Source: Proteobacteria bacterium UBA981 (GTDB lineage Bacteria; Pseudomonadota; Gammaproteobacteria; Ga0077536). From it: 64,000 bases of DNA. The position numbers and the translations under genes were made by a program. The notes under the pieces are model-generated. The model ran no database searches. It saw only the letters and a program-made list of their open reading frames with translations, and was not told where the DNA came from. Each line of letters opens with the position of its first letter. Position 1 is the stretch's first letter. This document shows positions 52,574 through 62,297 of this stretch, piece by piece. The DNA lies in the NCBI GenBank assembly GCA_002292285.1, contig DBBP01000019.1, positions 27,620 to 91,619 on the forward strand, read 5' to 3'.

Positions 52574-54493
52574 TTATGCGCGACGCTCTTCCTGTTCGAA
52601 CTGTTCCAGGTCGGCTTCGCGCGTCCATTCGAAAAAATCCACGTTACGAAACGGCGAATTGACCACGATGCGACCGCGCTCATTGCGGTAGTAGGTGGTC
52701 ATGCCCTCGTGAGTCCAGACCATATTTTCGTGGGCCGCATCGACGCGTTCGTTGTAGGCGTCATGAACGTCGCGGCGGCACTCGACAGCGCCGAGTTTCC
52801 TGGCACCCATTTTGCGGATCAAATCCATGATGTAGTTGACCTGCATTTCCACCACCACAATCAGACTACCGCCGTGTCCCGGCTGCAGATTGGGTCCATA
52901 AAGGGTGAAGAAATTGGGGAAGCCGGGCACAACCGTGCCGAGATACGCTTTAGCATTGTCGTCTTCCCATGCGTCCCGCAATGAACGCCCCTCGCGGCCC
53001 ACGACTTCGAACGTGTTGACGAAGTGCAATACGTCAAAGCCCGTAGCGAGCACCAGCACATCGGCTTTGTATTTGCCGCCGTCTGCGGTGACAAGGGCGT
53101 CACTTTCGATGTGGTCAACGGCATCGTTGACCAGCGTGACGCGTTCGTTGCGCAACATTCGATACCAACCGTTGTCGAGCAACATGCGTTTGCCAAACGG
53201 GGGATACTTGGGCAGCACCTTGTCGAGCAATTCGCCATCGTCGGCGAGGTCGCCAAGTTCAGATTTAATGTAGTTAGAGAAGTACGCGCGGTGTGCGTCA
53301 TTGGTCGCGTTCAATGAGCGTTCCGGGTGCTGCCACTCGGCATCTTTTTGCAGCGAATCATGCAGACGATCGTTGAACGTCCAGCCCAGACGCACGCGAT
53401 ACCAGGCCTGGTAAAGCGGTACTTCTTTGAACATCACGCGCAACGCATCCGGGACCGGTTTGCGGAACTGGTCGAACGGTGCGGCCCAGTGCGGCGAGCG
53501 CTGGAAGATAGTTAATGATTTCACGCGGTTTTGTATTTCCGGGCCGATTTGCATGCACGTCGCGCCATTGCCAATGATGGCGACATCTTTGCCATCGAGG
53601 CTGACATCGTCGCGCCATTCGGCGGTATGAAAGGCGGGGCCTGAAAAATCCCCAAGACCGTCGATGTTGGGTTTAACCGGTGGATTGAAAATGCCGTTGG
53701 CGCTAATCAGTACGTTGCCTGACAGCGTCGTGCTATTGCCATCTCCATCGCGAGTTTCGACCTGCCAAAGTTGTGTCTTTTCATCATAGGTGGCGGTCTC
53801 GACGCTGGTGTTGCAACGAATATAGGGGGCCAGTTCGTGCTGCTCGGCGACGTGTTGCAAATAGCCGTGCAGGTCATTTCGGAGCGCGAAATACATCGAC
53901 CAGTCATGCATTGCGAAAGAATAGGAATACAAATGATTCGGGGTGTCCACGCCCGCACCCGGGTAGCGGTTCTCCTGCCAGACGCCGCCAAGCTGGGGGT
54001 TTTTCTCCAGCACTGTAAACGGCACACCGGCTGCTTTCAGGTTCACCGCGGCGCAAATTCCGGACACGCCGGCGCCGACTATCAAGACATGAAAGTCATC
54101 CGGCACATCGATTTTGTCATCGGAAACGGGCTGTTGACCGAGCAGGCTGGCGGTAAAGTTGCCGTATTCGGCAGGCACCGGTTCACCCATCGCGGAGCTC
54201 AACATTTCGACCAATAACTCGTCCGAGGGTTGCGGAATTGCGAGCGGGCGCCCCGCGCGCCACGCCATGATCGCCTCGAGGGTCGCGTCGCGGATTTCCT
54301 GTTGGATCTCTTCACTCAAGCCGCCGCTGTCGTTGTCGCCCAAACCATTGCCACGCGACGGCTTATACGGAGCCTGCAGCCAGCCTTTATCGCCGGTCAT
54401 CTGGACCAGCACCATAAGCAGGGTCGGTACGTTGGCGAGCGCGACGGCCTCCGCCAGTTGTTCGTTCGTGCGCGTGGTTGTCGTTGCGGACAT
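52574..54493 (-). CDS. Baeyer-Villiger monooxygenase, 4-hydroxyacetophenone-monooxygenase-like
   Basis: A 639-residue flavoprotein, close to the length of 4-hydroxyacetophenone monooxygenase (HAPMO, 640), including the extra N-terminal domain of about 130 residues. The FAD loop is VLIVGAGVSGICAAVNL (140-145), with LGGVWQENRYPGAGVDTP next. The full Baeyer-Villiger fingerprint FSGPAFHTAEW (283-293) has the His289. A second dinucleotide loop is VAIIGNGATCMQIGPEI. The ATG at 54493 follows GGAGA; the open frame upstream is not protein-like. It probably oxidises a ketone to an ester. The amidase gene is divergent. Confidence 0.9.
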   Translation of the reverse strand: MSATTTTRTNEQLAEAVALANVPTLLMVLVQMTGDKGWLQAPYKPSRGNGLGDNDSGGLSEEIQQEIRDATLEAIMAWRAGRPLAIPQPSDELLVEMLSSAMGEPVPAEYGNFTASLLGQQPVSDDKIDVPDDFHVLIVGAGVSGICAAVNLKAAGVPFTVLEKNPQLGGVWQENRYPGAGVDTPNHLYSYSFAMHDWSMYFALRNDLHGYLQHVAEQHELAPYIRCNTSVETATYDEKTQLWQVETRDGDGNSTTLSGNVLISANGIFNPPVKPNIDGLGDFSGPAFHTAEWRDDVSLDGKDVAIIGNGATCMQIGPEIQNRVKSLTIFQRSPHWAAPFDQFRKPVPDALRVMFKEVPLYQAWYRVRLGWTFNDRLHDSLQKDAEWQHPERSLNATNDAHRAYFSNYIKSELGDLADDGELLDKVLPKYPPFGKRMLLDNGWYRMLRNERVTLVNDAVDHIESDALVTADGGKYKADVLVLATGFDVLHFVNTFEVVGREGRSLRDAWEDDNAKAYLGTVVPGFPNFFTLYGPNLQPGHGGSLIVVVEMQVNYIMDLIRKMGARKLGAVECRRDVHDAYNERVDAAHENMVWTHEGMTTYYRNERGRIVVNSPFRNVDFFEWTREADLEQFEQEERRA

Positions 54494-54701
54494 AGCTGGG
54501 TCTCCAAAGTGATATCCGGGCCCCTCGTTTGCGCTGAGACGAGCCCGTGCTGATGCTGGATAACCGTACGCTGCTGGTATTTGAGCGTACTGTCGAGTAT
54601 CGGAATGATAAGGCCGTTCGAGCAACTATTCACGCATTGATGTGGCCCGACAACGAAGCCGGTGCTAACGTTAGGCCTCGATTTCAATCAGGCATCTGGC
54701 C

Positions 54702-56153
54702 ATGAGCAACAGCGCATTTTCGACTGCCACTGAACTTCTCAGCGCAATGACCTTGGGCGAAGTCACGTCGCTTGAGGTAACCGAGATGTTTATCGAACGC
54801 ATCGAGCGTTTTGACGGTGACATCAACGCGGTGGTGGTGCGCTGTTTCGACGACGCGCGCCGGGCAGCAAAAGCGGCGGATAGTGCGCGGTCGCGCGGCG
54901 AAATATCGGGTCCATTGCATGGCTTGCCAGTGACGATCAAAGAATCTTACGACCTGGCTGGTACGGCAACGACTTGGGGCGTGCCGGATTTCGCCGGCAA
55001 TATCGTCGCGACGGACAGCGAAACTGTGGCTCGGCTTAAAGCTGCGGGTGCGCATTTTCTGGGCAAGACCAACGTGCCACTCGCCCTTGCCGATTTCCAA
55101 AGCTATAACGACATCTACGGCACCACCGGCAATCCCTGGGACCTGGGGCGTACGCCGGGTGGGTCCTCGGGAGGCGCGTCGGCGGCCCTGGCCGCAGGCT
55201 TAACTGCGCTTGAATCCGGCTCCGATATCGGCGGTTCGATTCGCAATCCTGCGCACTATTGCGGCGTCTACGGCCATAAACCGACTTGGGGGATTGTGTC
55301 GGATCTTGGCCACGCCTTACCGGGTTCTGCCGCGCCAGCCGACATCGCTGTATGCGGTCCATTGGCGCGCAGTGCAGAGGATTTGGCCTTGTCGTTGAAA
55401 CTGGTCGCGGGGCCGGACCGGCGCACGTCGCGAGGATGGCAATTACATCTACCCGAACCGCAGCGCTCAAGTCTGGCCGATTATCGCGTTGCCGTGTGGC
55501 CGCAGGCCGACTTCGCCCCGGTATCTGCTGAGGTCGCCGGTCGCGTGCAGATGGTCGCTGACGCGTTGGCTAAAGCCGGTGCGACCGTCTCCGATAGCGC
55601 GCGCCCCGCTATCAATGTCGACAAAGCGCTTGAGACTTATTACGCCCTGTTGTGGGGTGTGATGGCTGCTGGCGTGTCGGATGAGACACATGCCAGACGT
55701 CAGGGCGAAGCAGCCGCGCTCGATCCGTCCGACCAAAGCCCGTCAGCGCGAGTGGCCCGCAATGCTGTGCAGGATCATCGCACCTGGCTCAAGCAGCACC
55801 ACCGGCGGTTCCGTCAACGCGCGGCCTGGACGGCGTTTTTCGAAGACTGGGACATCCTCATTTGCCCGCAGATGCCGACTGCGGCTTTTCCGCACGATCA
55901 CGCGCCGCAATTGTCGCGCCATCTCCCAATCGATGGCCGCGAGCATCCGTATTTTGAGCAAGTGCACTGGTCGGGTTTGGTCACCGTGGCGCATTTGCCC
56001 AGCACAGTGTTTCCGACTGGACCGAACGCACAAGGACTGCCGATCGGTCTACAGGCCGTTGGACGCGAGTTCGACGACCTGACGACTATTGACTTCTGTC
56101 GTTTGCTGGCCGAGGAGATCGGCGGCTTTCAGGCGCCGCCCGGCTACGCGTGA
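54702..56153 (+). CDS. Amidase signature family protein
   Basis: A 483-residue amidase. The catalytic triad is visible: Lys80 in GLPVTIKESYDLAG, the cis-Ser in TPGGSSGGASAAL (155), and the nucleophile Ser179 in GSDIGGSIRNPAHYCGVYGH. The rest follows the family order to GLPIGLQAVGREFDDLTTID at the C-terminus. Amidases of this kind hydrolyse amides, nitrile-derived amides or Glu-tRNA-like substrates; isolated genes like this one are usually catabolic. It is divergent from the HAPMO-like gene and convergent with the acyl-CoA dehydrogenase. Confidence 0.9.
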   Translation: MSNSAFSTATELLSAMTLGEVTSLEVTEMFIERIERFDGDINAVVVRCFDDARRAAKAADSARSRGEISGPLHGLPVTIKESYDLAGTATTWGVPDFAGNIVATDSETVARLKAAGAHFLGKTNVPLALADFQSYNDIYGTTGNPWDLGRTPGGSSGGASAALAAGLTALESGSDIGGSIRNPAHYCGVYGHKPTWGIVSDLGHALPGSAAPADIAVCGPLARSAEDLALSLKLVAGPDRRTSRGWQLHLPEPQRSSLADYRVAVWPQADFAPVSAEVAGRVQMVADALAKAGATVSDSARPAINVDKALETYYALLWGVMAAGVSDETHARRQGEAAALDPSDQSPSARVARNAVQDHRTWLKQHHRRFRQRAAWTAFFEDWDILICPQMPTAAFPHDHAPQLSRHLPIDGREHPYFEQVHWSGLVTVAHLPSTVFPTGPNAQGLPIGLQAVGREFDDLTTIDFCRLLAEEIGGFQAPPGYA

Positions 56154-56201
56154 TAACGGCGCTCTGGCTGTCCCCGTGTCAGGCGGCCATGTGGCCGACC
56201 A

Positions 56202-57458
56202 TCACAGGTCGACATCGCCCTTGAGCAACCGTTGCGCGATGGTGCGATTGAGGATTTCGTTCGTGCCATCGGCAATGTTAACGATGCGCAGAGAATGCCA
56301 GGCGTGGATGAGACCGACTTCGTTGGTCAGCCCCATCGCGCCGTGCGTCTGAATCGCCCGATCGACGGCGCGAAACCCCACTTGAACTGAATAAGCTTTC
56401 GCCATGCTGAGTTCTTTTACTGCGGCCTGGCCTTGATCGAGCAAACCGGCGGCATTTAGCCCCATCAGGTGTGCCGCGTGCAGTTCGGTGGCAGATTCGG
56501 CGAGTGGGAAACTGACGCCCTGGTAGTTGGCTATGGTGTCGCCGAACGCTTCGCGCGTATTGGCGTATTCGAGGGCCTGTTCGAGGGCCCAGCGCCCGTA
56601 ACCGACTGAGCGCGCCGAATTATAAATTCGGCCCAACGAGACGCCGTATAACGCGGCCTTGAATCCCTGGTCGAGTTCGCCCACCAGCTGCCACGGTTCA
56701 ACGCGAATGTCCTCGAGAGCAAGCTCCGCTTCATCCCCGCCGATGTGACCGAATAATTTGATAATGCGCTGGACGTGAAAGCCGGGCGAATCGGTCGGCA
56801 CGATGAAGGCACTGATGCCGCCTTTCTTCGCCGCTGCCTTGTCTTTATCGGTGATCGCAAAGACCACACAGTAGTTGGCTACCGGCGCATTGCTGGTCCA
56901 GATTTTCCGTCCGCTAATACGCCAGCCATCGCCGTCTTTGACAGCTCGGGTTTTCAGCATCGAGGCGTCCGACCCGGCATTGGGTTCAGATAGCCCAAAG
57001 CACATCGACTCAGTGCCTTTCATGAGGCCGGGCATGACGCGCTCGCGGGCCTCGGCAGTGACTTTCTCCAACAACCGGCTGGGCCCGAACGCCCAGTGGG
57101 CGAGGGCATACAGCATTAACCAATTGTGCGGACCGCAACGACGGAACAACGCTTCCCAGGCCACGTAGTAGGCGAGGTGGCCGAGCCCGGCGCCGCCGAG
57201 GGCTTCTGGTGCGCACATATGATAGAAACCCGCCTCGGCCGAGGCCATGCGCACCTCGGTGATGATCGCTTTCAGCTCATCTGAGAAGCGCCCATCTTCG
57301 CGATAAAGTACGCGTGGGTCGTCGAAAAGCGCAGCGTGCTGAGTATGGCGCGGTAGCACCTCATGTTCTGCGAACGCGACAATGGCGTCGCGTGCGGCAA
57401 CAACGTCTTCCGGCAATGGTGTGGCAATGGCGCTCACGCGTAGTTCTCTCCCCGACAT
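56202..57458 (-). CDS. Acyl-CoA dehydrogenase
   Basis: A 418-residue flavoprotein of the acyl-CoA dehydrogenase family. FAD and substrate elements are MCFGLSEPNAGSDASMLKTR, WRISGRKIWTSNAPVANYCV and FHVQRIIKLFGHIGGDEAEL, then the helical domain AVDRAIQTHGAMGLTNEVGL and IVNIADGTNEILNRTIAQRL. The catalytic base in these longer members is an Asp or Glu in the final domain, and I could not assign it with certainty. It introduces a double bond in acyl-CoA. It is convergent with the amidase, and its start faces the EthD gene. Confidence 0.9.
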   Translation of the reverse strand: MSGRELRVSAIATPLPEDVVAARDAIVAFAEHEVLPRHTQHAALFDDPRVLYREDGRFSDELKAIITEVRMASAEAGFYHMCAPEALGGAGLGHLAYYVAWEALFRRCGPHNWLMLYALAHWAFGPSRLLEKVTAEARERVMPGLMKGTESMCFGLSEPNAGSDASMLKTRAVKDGDGWRISGRKIWTSNAPVANYCVVFAITDKDKAAAKKGGISAFIVPTDSPGFHVQRIIKLFGHIGGDEAELALEDIRVEPWQLVGELDQGFKAALYGVSLGRIYNSARSVGYGRWALEQALEYANTREAFGDTIANYQGVSFPLAESATELHAAHLMGLNAAGLLDQGQAAVKELSMAKAYSVQVGFRAVDRAIQTHGAMGLTNEVGLIHAWHSLRIVNIADGTNEILNRTIAQRLLKGDVDL

Positions 57459-57590
57459 AGTTCGTGCAGGCGTGAGCTTACTGCAAGGACTACGGGCTGG
57501 CGAACGCGGGCGCCGGGGCAGCGCTTATACTAAGTCGTCAGGTCGTGACAGCGACGCCATCAGGGCGCGTATTGACTCAGGGGATCAACG

Positions 57591-58280
57591 ATGCTCAAAA
57601 CCATCGCACTAGTGAAAAAGAAAGCCGGCATGGATAACGATGAATTTCATCGTTATTGGCGCAAGGAACACGGCCCGTTAATACCACGCATCAAGAACTG
57701 CCACCGTTATGTGCAAAGCCATCGCACAGCAGAAGCGCTGCCCGGATTCGAAAGCTGCCCTTATGACGGTGTTGCAGAGCTGTGGTTTGACGACCTCGCG
57801 GCACTAAAGAACTTGCCGGCCGATCCCGACTACATCAATGGCGCGCAGGCTGACGAGCCAAACTTTATCGACATGGATTCACTCGCGTTTCTGGCAACCC
57901 GCGAGCATGTATTTATCGAAGGCCCACCCATCGCCAAAGACACGAAACATATCAAGGCGATATTCCTGCTGCATCGACGCCCGGACATGAGCGTTGCCGA
58001 TTTTCAGGACTACTGGATCAACGGCCATGCGCCGCAGATTCCGCGCGATGCCGGTATCGTGCGCTATGTGCAATGTCATCAATTGCCGGAAACTTATGCC
58101 GATGAAACGCCGGCTTACGATGGTGTTGCCGAATTATCGTTCGAGGACATGGCCGCTTTTAACGCATATTGGTTGAGCGACCGCATCCAGAAAATATTCG
58201 CCGCCGACGCGCCGATGTTTATGGACGGTGCGAATTGCACCGGATTCCTGGCCGAAGAAACCCGCGTTATCTGGCCCTGA
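57591..58280 (+). CDS. EthD domain protein with two tandem domains
   Basis: A 229-residue protein made of two ferredoxin-like EthD domains. The first starts MLKTIALVKKKAGMDNDEFH and RYWRKEHGPLIPRIKN; the second begins at about residue 118 with IKAIFLLHRRPDMSVADFQD and YWINGHAPQIPRDAG. Each ends with a VAELWF or VAELSFEDM strand. EthD was first found in an ether-degrading gene cluster; family members are probably accessory to oxidative catabolism or ring-cleavage of polyketide-like compounds. The start is the ATG at 57591 after AGGGGATCA. Confidence 0.85.
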   Translation: MLKTIALVKKKAGMDNDEFHRYWRKEHGPLIPRIKNCHRYVQSHRTAEALPGFESCPYDGVAELWFDDLAALKNLPADPDYINGAQADEPNFIDMDSLAFLATREHVFIEGPPIAKDTKHIKAIFLLHRRPDMSVADFQDYWINGHAPQIPRDAGIVRYVQCHQLPETYADETPAYDGVAELSFEDMAAFNAYWLSDRIQKIFAADAPMFMDGANCTGFLAEETRVIWP

Positions 58281-58384
58281 TGGGATAACATCGAATCATT
58301 CCGGCGCTGCTTCGCAGTGACCAATTACCGGCTAGCTGAATCCTAGAGGATCGGCGACCTTGCACAGAATATTAAGGGGAGACC

Positions 58385-59476
58385 ATGAAAGTAAAAGCTG
58401 CAGTTCATCGCGAAGTAAGTAAACCACTCGTTATCGAAGACGTTGATCTGGCCGACCCCGGTCCGGACGAAGTGTTGGTTAAAACCGTAGCGTGTGGGGT
58501 ATGTCACAGCGATCTGCACGCGCTGAATGGTTCGATTGTGTCCCCCACCCCGACGATTTTCGGACACGAACCGGCCGGCATCGTGCTGGCTATTGGCAAC
58601 CGCGTACGCAACGTTGAAGTCGGCGATCACGTGATTGCTTGCACCTCTATCTTCTGCGGCGCCTGTGTCCAGTGTGTTAACGGCCGCCCTCATTTATGTA
58701 TGGATCGTGGTGCCTGTCAGCGCAGCGAAGACGAAGCCCCACGGATCAGTAAAGACGGCGAGATGATTCATCAATTCGCCGATCTTTCGGCCTTTGCTGA
58801 AGCAATGTTGTTACACCATCGCGGCGTGGTGAAGATTGACAAAGACATCCCGCTTGATCGCGCTGCCCTGGTCGGATGCGCCGTGACAACCGGAGTTGGC
58901 GCTGCACTGAATACTGCCAAAGTCACGCCGGGGTCAGTGGTGGTCGTATTTGGTGCCGGCGGTGTTGGCGTATCCATCATGCAGGGCGCCCGAATTGCCG
59001 GCGCGCGCCAGATTATTGCTGTCGATATCGACGACAACAAACTCAAGAACGCGCTTAACTTCGGGGCCACCGATACTTTCAATTCGTCGGGCGGCGACCC
59101 GGCACGGGCGCTGAAGAAAATGACCCGCGGTGGTGCTGATTACGCCTTTGAGGCGGTTGGCGTGCCAGAGCTGCTCGAGCAGGCGTTTTATTGCCTTGCG
59201 CCGCATGGCACCGCGATACTCGTTGGTGCGATTCCGTACGGACAGAAAGTGTCGCTGCACGCTGGACATTTTTTCCAGGAGAAGAAGGTCATTGGCTGCA
59301 TGATGGGTTCGAATAAATTCACCATCGATGCGCCGAACTACCTCGAGCTGTATCGCCAGGGCCGTCTCGATTTAGATGGCATGGTGACGCGACATGAGCC
59401 CCTGGATCGTGTCGGCGAAGCGTTTCGAGCGATGGAAGCCGGCGAGGTTACCCGCACTATGCTCATGTTCGACTAA
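58385..59476 (+). CDS. Zinc-dependent alcohol dehydrogenase
   Basis: A 363-residue medium-chain dehydrogenase. Catalytic zinc ligands are Cys40 in ACGVCHSDLH and His61-Glu62 in IFGHEPAG; the structural zinc Cys are 91, 94, 97 and 105 (CGACVQCVNGRPHLC). The NAD-binding loop is VVVFGAGGVGVSIMQGARIA, followed by an acidic IIAVDIDDNKLK (Asp), suggesting NAD. The closing ALVGCAVTTGVGAALNTA belongs to the class III-like group. It follows the EthD gene and precedes an enoyl-CoA hydratase, so it likely oxidises an alcohol intermediate. Confidence 0.9.
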   Translation: MKVKAAVHREVSKPLVIEDVDLADPGPDEVLVKTVACGVCHSDLHALNGSIVSPTPTIFGHEPAGIVLAIGNRVRNVEVGDHVIACTSIFCGACVQCVNGRPHLCMDRGACQRSEDEAPRISKDGEMIHQFADLSAFAEAMLLHHRGVVKIDKDIPLDRAALVGCAVTTGVGAALNTAKVTPGSVVVVFGAGGVGVSIMQGARIAGARQIIAVDIDDNKLKNALNFGATDTFNSSGGDPARALKKMTRGGADYAFEAVGVPELLEQAFYCLAPHGTAILVGAIPYGQKVSLHAGHFFQEKKVIGCMMGSNKFTIDAPNYLELYRQGRLDLDGMVTRHEPLDRVGEAFRAMEAGEVTRTMLMFD

Positions 59477-59527
59477 GGATTAAACAGTGCAACTTGAATC
59501 CACATATAAAACAGCCGGGGAGGCGAC

Positions 59528-60319
59528 GTGTCCGATTTCAATCATAAAGATTTAGGGGTCAGCATTGACCAGTACGTAGCGACGGTCGAAATCCAGCGTC
59601 CGCCGCATAACTTTTTCGACATCGAACTCATTCGCCAGATCGCGGAAACCTACGAAACGCTGGATACCATGAATGACTGTCGGGCCATCGTTTTATGCGC
59701 GCAGGGCAAGAATTTTTGTGCGGGTGCGAATTTTGGAGACAGCGACGCCGGCAATGTCACTGACAAGCAAAGTGGTTCATTGTCGAACAGCATTTATCGC
59801 AACGCAGTCAGAATTTTCAAAGCGAACACGCCAGTTGTCGCAGCAGTGCAGGGCGCCGCAATCGGTGGTGGTCTCGGACTGGCTGTATCAGCAGACTTTC
59901 GGGTGACCTGTCCGGAAGGACGCTTTAGCTCAAATTTCACCAAACTCGGCTTTCATCCTGGGTTTGGATTAACGGCGACACTGCCAGAGCTAATTGGTCA
60001 ACAGCGTGCTTCGTTAATGTGCCTGACCAGCCGTCGCATCAAGGGTGAGCAAGCGACGGAATGGGGCCTCGCCGACCTGTGCGTACCACTCGACCAGGTG
60101 CGCTCCGCCGCGCTTGATCTGGCTGGCGAAATTGCCTCGTGCGCGCCACTAGCAGTGGTCTCGACTCGCGCGACGTTGCGCTTTGGGCTCGCCGATCGGG
60201 TAGCGCGTCAGACCGATCACGAGCTTGCCGAGCAAAACGAACTCCGCTTGAGCGAAGACTGGCAGGAAGGCGTAAAAGCGACCTCAGAGCGTCGGGAGCC
60301 AAATTTCGCTGGTCGGTGA
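59528..60319 (+). CDS. Enoyl-CoA hydratase/isomerase family protein
   Basis: A 263-residue crotonase-fold protein. The CoA and oxyanion-hole elements are RAIVLCAQGKNFCAGANFGD and AVQGAAIGGGLGLAVSADFR, followed by FSSNFTKLGFHPGFGLTATL. The usual Glu acid/base of true hydratases is not obvious in the region GFHPGFGLTATLPELIGQQR, where a Glu does occur in ATLPELIG. It hydrates or isomerises unsaturated acyl-CoA. Start at GTG 59528, with a GGGGAGG site upstream. It is probably co-transcribed with the alcohol dehydrogenase, 51 nt before. Confidence 0.88.
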   Translation: MSDFNHKDLGVSIDQYVATVEIQRPPHNFFDIELIRQIAETYETLDTMNDCRAIVLCAQGKNFCAGANFGDSDAGNVTDKQSGSLSNSIYRNAVRIFKANTPVVAAVQGAAIGGGLGLAVSADFRVTCPEGRFSSNFTKLGFHPGFGLTATLPELIGQQRASLMCLTSRRIKGEQATEWGLADLCVPLDQVRSAALDLAGEIASCAPLAVVSTRATLRFGLADRVARQTDHELAEQNELRLSEDWQEGVKATSERREPNFAGR

Positions 60320-60336
60320 TTGAAGGGGAGGCCTGC

Positions 60337-60939
60337 ATGGCCAGTGTTAAGTTTGATTTCCCGGGCACCGCCGCCCGGCTGGCGGCGACGGCGGGTATCC
60401 TCACTGCCGCCGCTTTCGCAAGCACACCGACACTAGCCCAAGGTGATTCTCTGATCGACTTGTATGGCGGGGTGGAAAGCGGACCACCTCCCGATTTATC
60501 TGGTCTCAATTTGCGCATTGAAGGTATCGCCAACGCGAGTGGCAAGATTGTCGCGATGGTGTACGACGACGCCGGTGCCTATTCCACCTACAACGCAATG
60601 CTCGCTGTCGCGTCAGCGACTCTTGATGCTGTCGAGGGAACGCTTGATACGAATTTCGCAGAACTCACCGAAGGCCCCTACGCGGTGTTTCTGTTCCACG
60701 ATGAGAACGGCGATTTCGAATTGAATTCGAAACAAGGCTTTCCTCTGGAGGGCTATGGCTATTCCGGCCAGACCGACCCTCATGTGGTGCCCACATTCGC
60801 TGAGGCTGCGACTACCGGCGACCACATCAACGTCACCCTGGTCTATCTTGGTAAAGTGCCGGTCAAAGCGCACAGCGGATCGACGCGGGCGCCTGCCGGG
60901 CCGTTCCAACAGCGCCGCGAACCCTGGTTGGGTCAATAA
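60337..60939 (+). CDS. Secreted DUF2141 domain protein
   Basis: A 200-residue protein with a signal peptide (residues 1-34, ending in ASTPTLAQG) and a DUF2141 domain: LNLRIEGIANASGKIVAMVY, then EGPYAVFLFHDENGDFELNS and EGYGYSGQTDPHVVPTFAEA. The family function is not known; the proteins are periplasmic or surface beta-sandwiches. The ATG at 60337 follows AAGGGGAGG. The open frame upstream overlaps the hydratase and is not coding. Likely transcribed with the preceding gene; separated by 17 nt. Confidence 0.82.
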   Translation: MASVKFDFPGTAARLAATAGILTAAAFASTPTLAQGDSLIDLYGGVESGPPPDLSGLNLRIEGIANASGKIVAMVYDDAGAYSTYNAMLAVASATLDAVEGTLDTNFAELTEGPYAVFLFHDENGDFELNSKQGFPLEGYGYSGQTDPHVVPTFAEAATTGDHINVTLVYLGKVPVKAHSGSTRAPAGPFQQRREPWLGQ

Positions 60940-61126
60940 GCTGACGGCGCCAGGAGCGCGCCGGCGGGTAAGCCTCATACCTTAAAGCGGACGTATTCAG
61001 GACCGCGGCGCCTGGTTCACTGTCCTCGTCGCGACTGTCGTAAGCGCCCGCTCTTCAGAATCGATTTATCGCCCGCGTGACCTGCTATTCTCGGCCCTCA
61101 CAGTGGTCTCCGGGAGGATCAGGACG

Positions 61127-62194
61127 ATGCGTTTTTTTAGCCAAAATGCCGCGGCGATGGCGCTGCTGCTTGTCTGCACGGGCGTCTGCGCCGACAACAA
61201 TCCAGTCGATGAAACCTGGTGGCCGAGCGAGTTCGGTGTTGACGATCAAGCAGGCGCTACGAACTACATCAAACCGTCGAAGCGCATTGCTGCCGCTGCC
61301 TTGGTGCGCAAAGGTGAGGTGGCGACCCTCGGCATGCCTTACCACGCGCGCATGCCGCTATTTCCCGGGCGGATTTATTCACTGACATTGCCTGGAGGCG
61401 GGACGCCAACCCACGATTTGCCGTGGTCGGGCGATAACTATCGCCAGACGTTTATGGATGAACTCGTCACTGCACAGATCGGGCAGGTGGGCACACAGTT
61501 TGATTCACTCGGTCATCCGATGATCAAAATCAGTGGTAAGGAGGCCGACGGCTTCAAGGACGGCAACTATCTTTACAACGGCCGACGCCTGGAAGACATC
61601 AGTGGTCCGTACGGACTGCGTGAAAACGGTACCGAACAGGTCGGCTCGTTTTTCACCCGCGGCATCATCATTGATATGGTGAAAGTGAAAGGCGGCAATC
61701 TTCCCATTGGCTATGCAGTCACCATGGACGACTATCGCGCTGCTCTTAAACTCGCCGGCATCGCAGATGCGGGTGAGGGCGATGTTGTTTTGATCCGCAT
61801 GGGTTGGAACGATTTATGGCAGGACAACATGAGCAAGAGCGCTGCCGAGGCAACCGCGGATAACGCGACTTTCAATTCCGGTGGCCCCGGCATTTCCCCC
61901 GAGGTATGTGGTCATCTCGCGAACCGCAAGATTGCCATGATGGGGGCCGACAACTGGGGCATTGAGCCGTATGATTTCAAGGGGGTCGGTAAATGGCCAA
62001 CGCCACCGGAGAAAATCGCGGAGTGGGGCTATTGCCACATGAATCTATCTGCGCGGCGCGGCATTTATCTGTTCGAGAATCTTAATCTGAAAGATCTTGG
62101 CGAGCGCGGGCCAGGTGAATTCCTGTTCAGTTGGGCGCCGTTGAAACTCGTTGGCGCGACGGGTTCACCCGGCAATCCAATCGCAGTTTGGTAG
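61127..62194 (+). CDS. Secreted cyclase family protein with altered metal motif
   Basis: A 355-residue protein of the kynurenine-formamidase-like cyclase family with a signal peptide (MRFFSQNAAAMALLLVCTGV). The family metal motif HxGTHxDxxxH appears as QVGTQFDSLGH, so two of the usual His are Gln. A separate long subgroup of the family shares this variant. Other conserved parts are GIIIDMVKVKGG, LIRMGWNDLW and GGPGISPEVCGHLANRKIAM. Hydrolysis of a cyclic or amide substrate in the periplasm is possible, but metal binding may differ. GGGAGG precedes the ATG. Confidence 0.82.
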   Translation: MRFFSQNAAAMALLLVCTGVCADNNPVDETWWPSEFGVDDQAGATNYIKPSKRIAAAALVRKGEVATLGMPYHARMPLFPGRIYSLTLPGGGTPTHDLPWSGDNYRQTFMDELVTAQIGQVGTQFDSLGHPMIKISGKEADGFKDGNYLYNGRRLEDISGPYGLRENGTEQVGSFFTRGIIIDMVKVKGGNLPIGYAVTMDDYRAALKLAGIADAGEGDVVLIRMGWNDLWQDNMSKSAAEATADNATFNSGGPGISPEVCGHLANRKIAMMGADNWGIEPYDFKGVGKWPTPPEKIAEWGYCHMNLSARRGIYLFENLNLKDLGERGPGEFLFSWAPLKLVGATGSPGNPIAVW

Positions 62195-62204
62195 AGGTGA
62201 GTGG

Positions 62205-62237
62205 CGGAAAGCCGGGCGTACTTCGCGTGGTTTTCCG
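62205..62237 (+). terminator. Hairpin after the cyclase gene
   Basis: CGGAAAGCC and GGTTTTCCG pair over nine bp (one G-T pair), with a small inner GCG/CGC stem in the 15-nt loop. It lies 10 nt after the stop, before the convergent malate synthase. No T-tract follows. Confidence 0.4.
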
Positions 62238-62297
62238 GCAACTAACCCGGCGTGCGTGTACCCTCAATGTGCCGGCGAAACGACTAAGTCACCCCGC

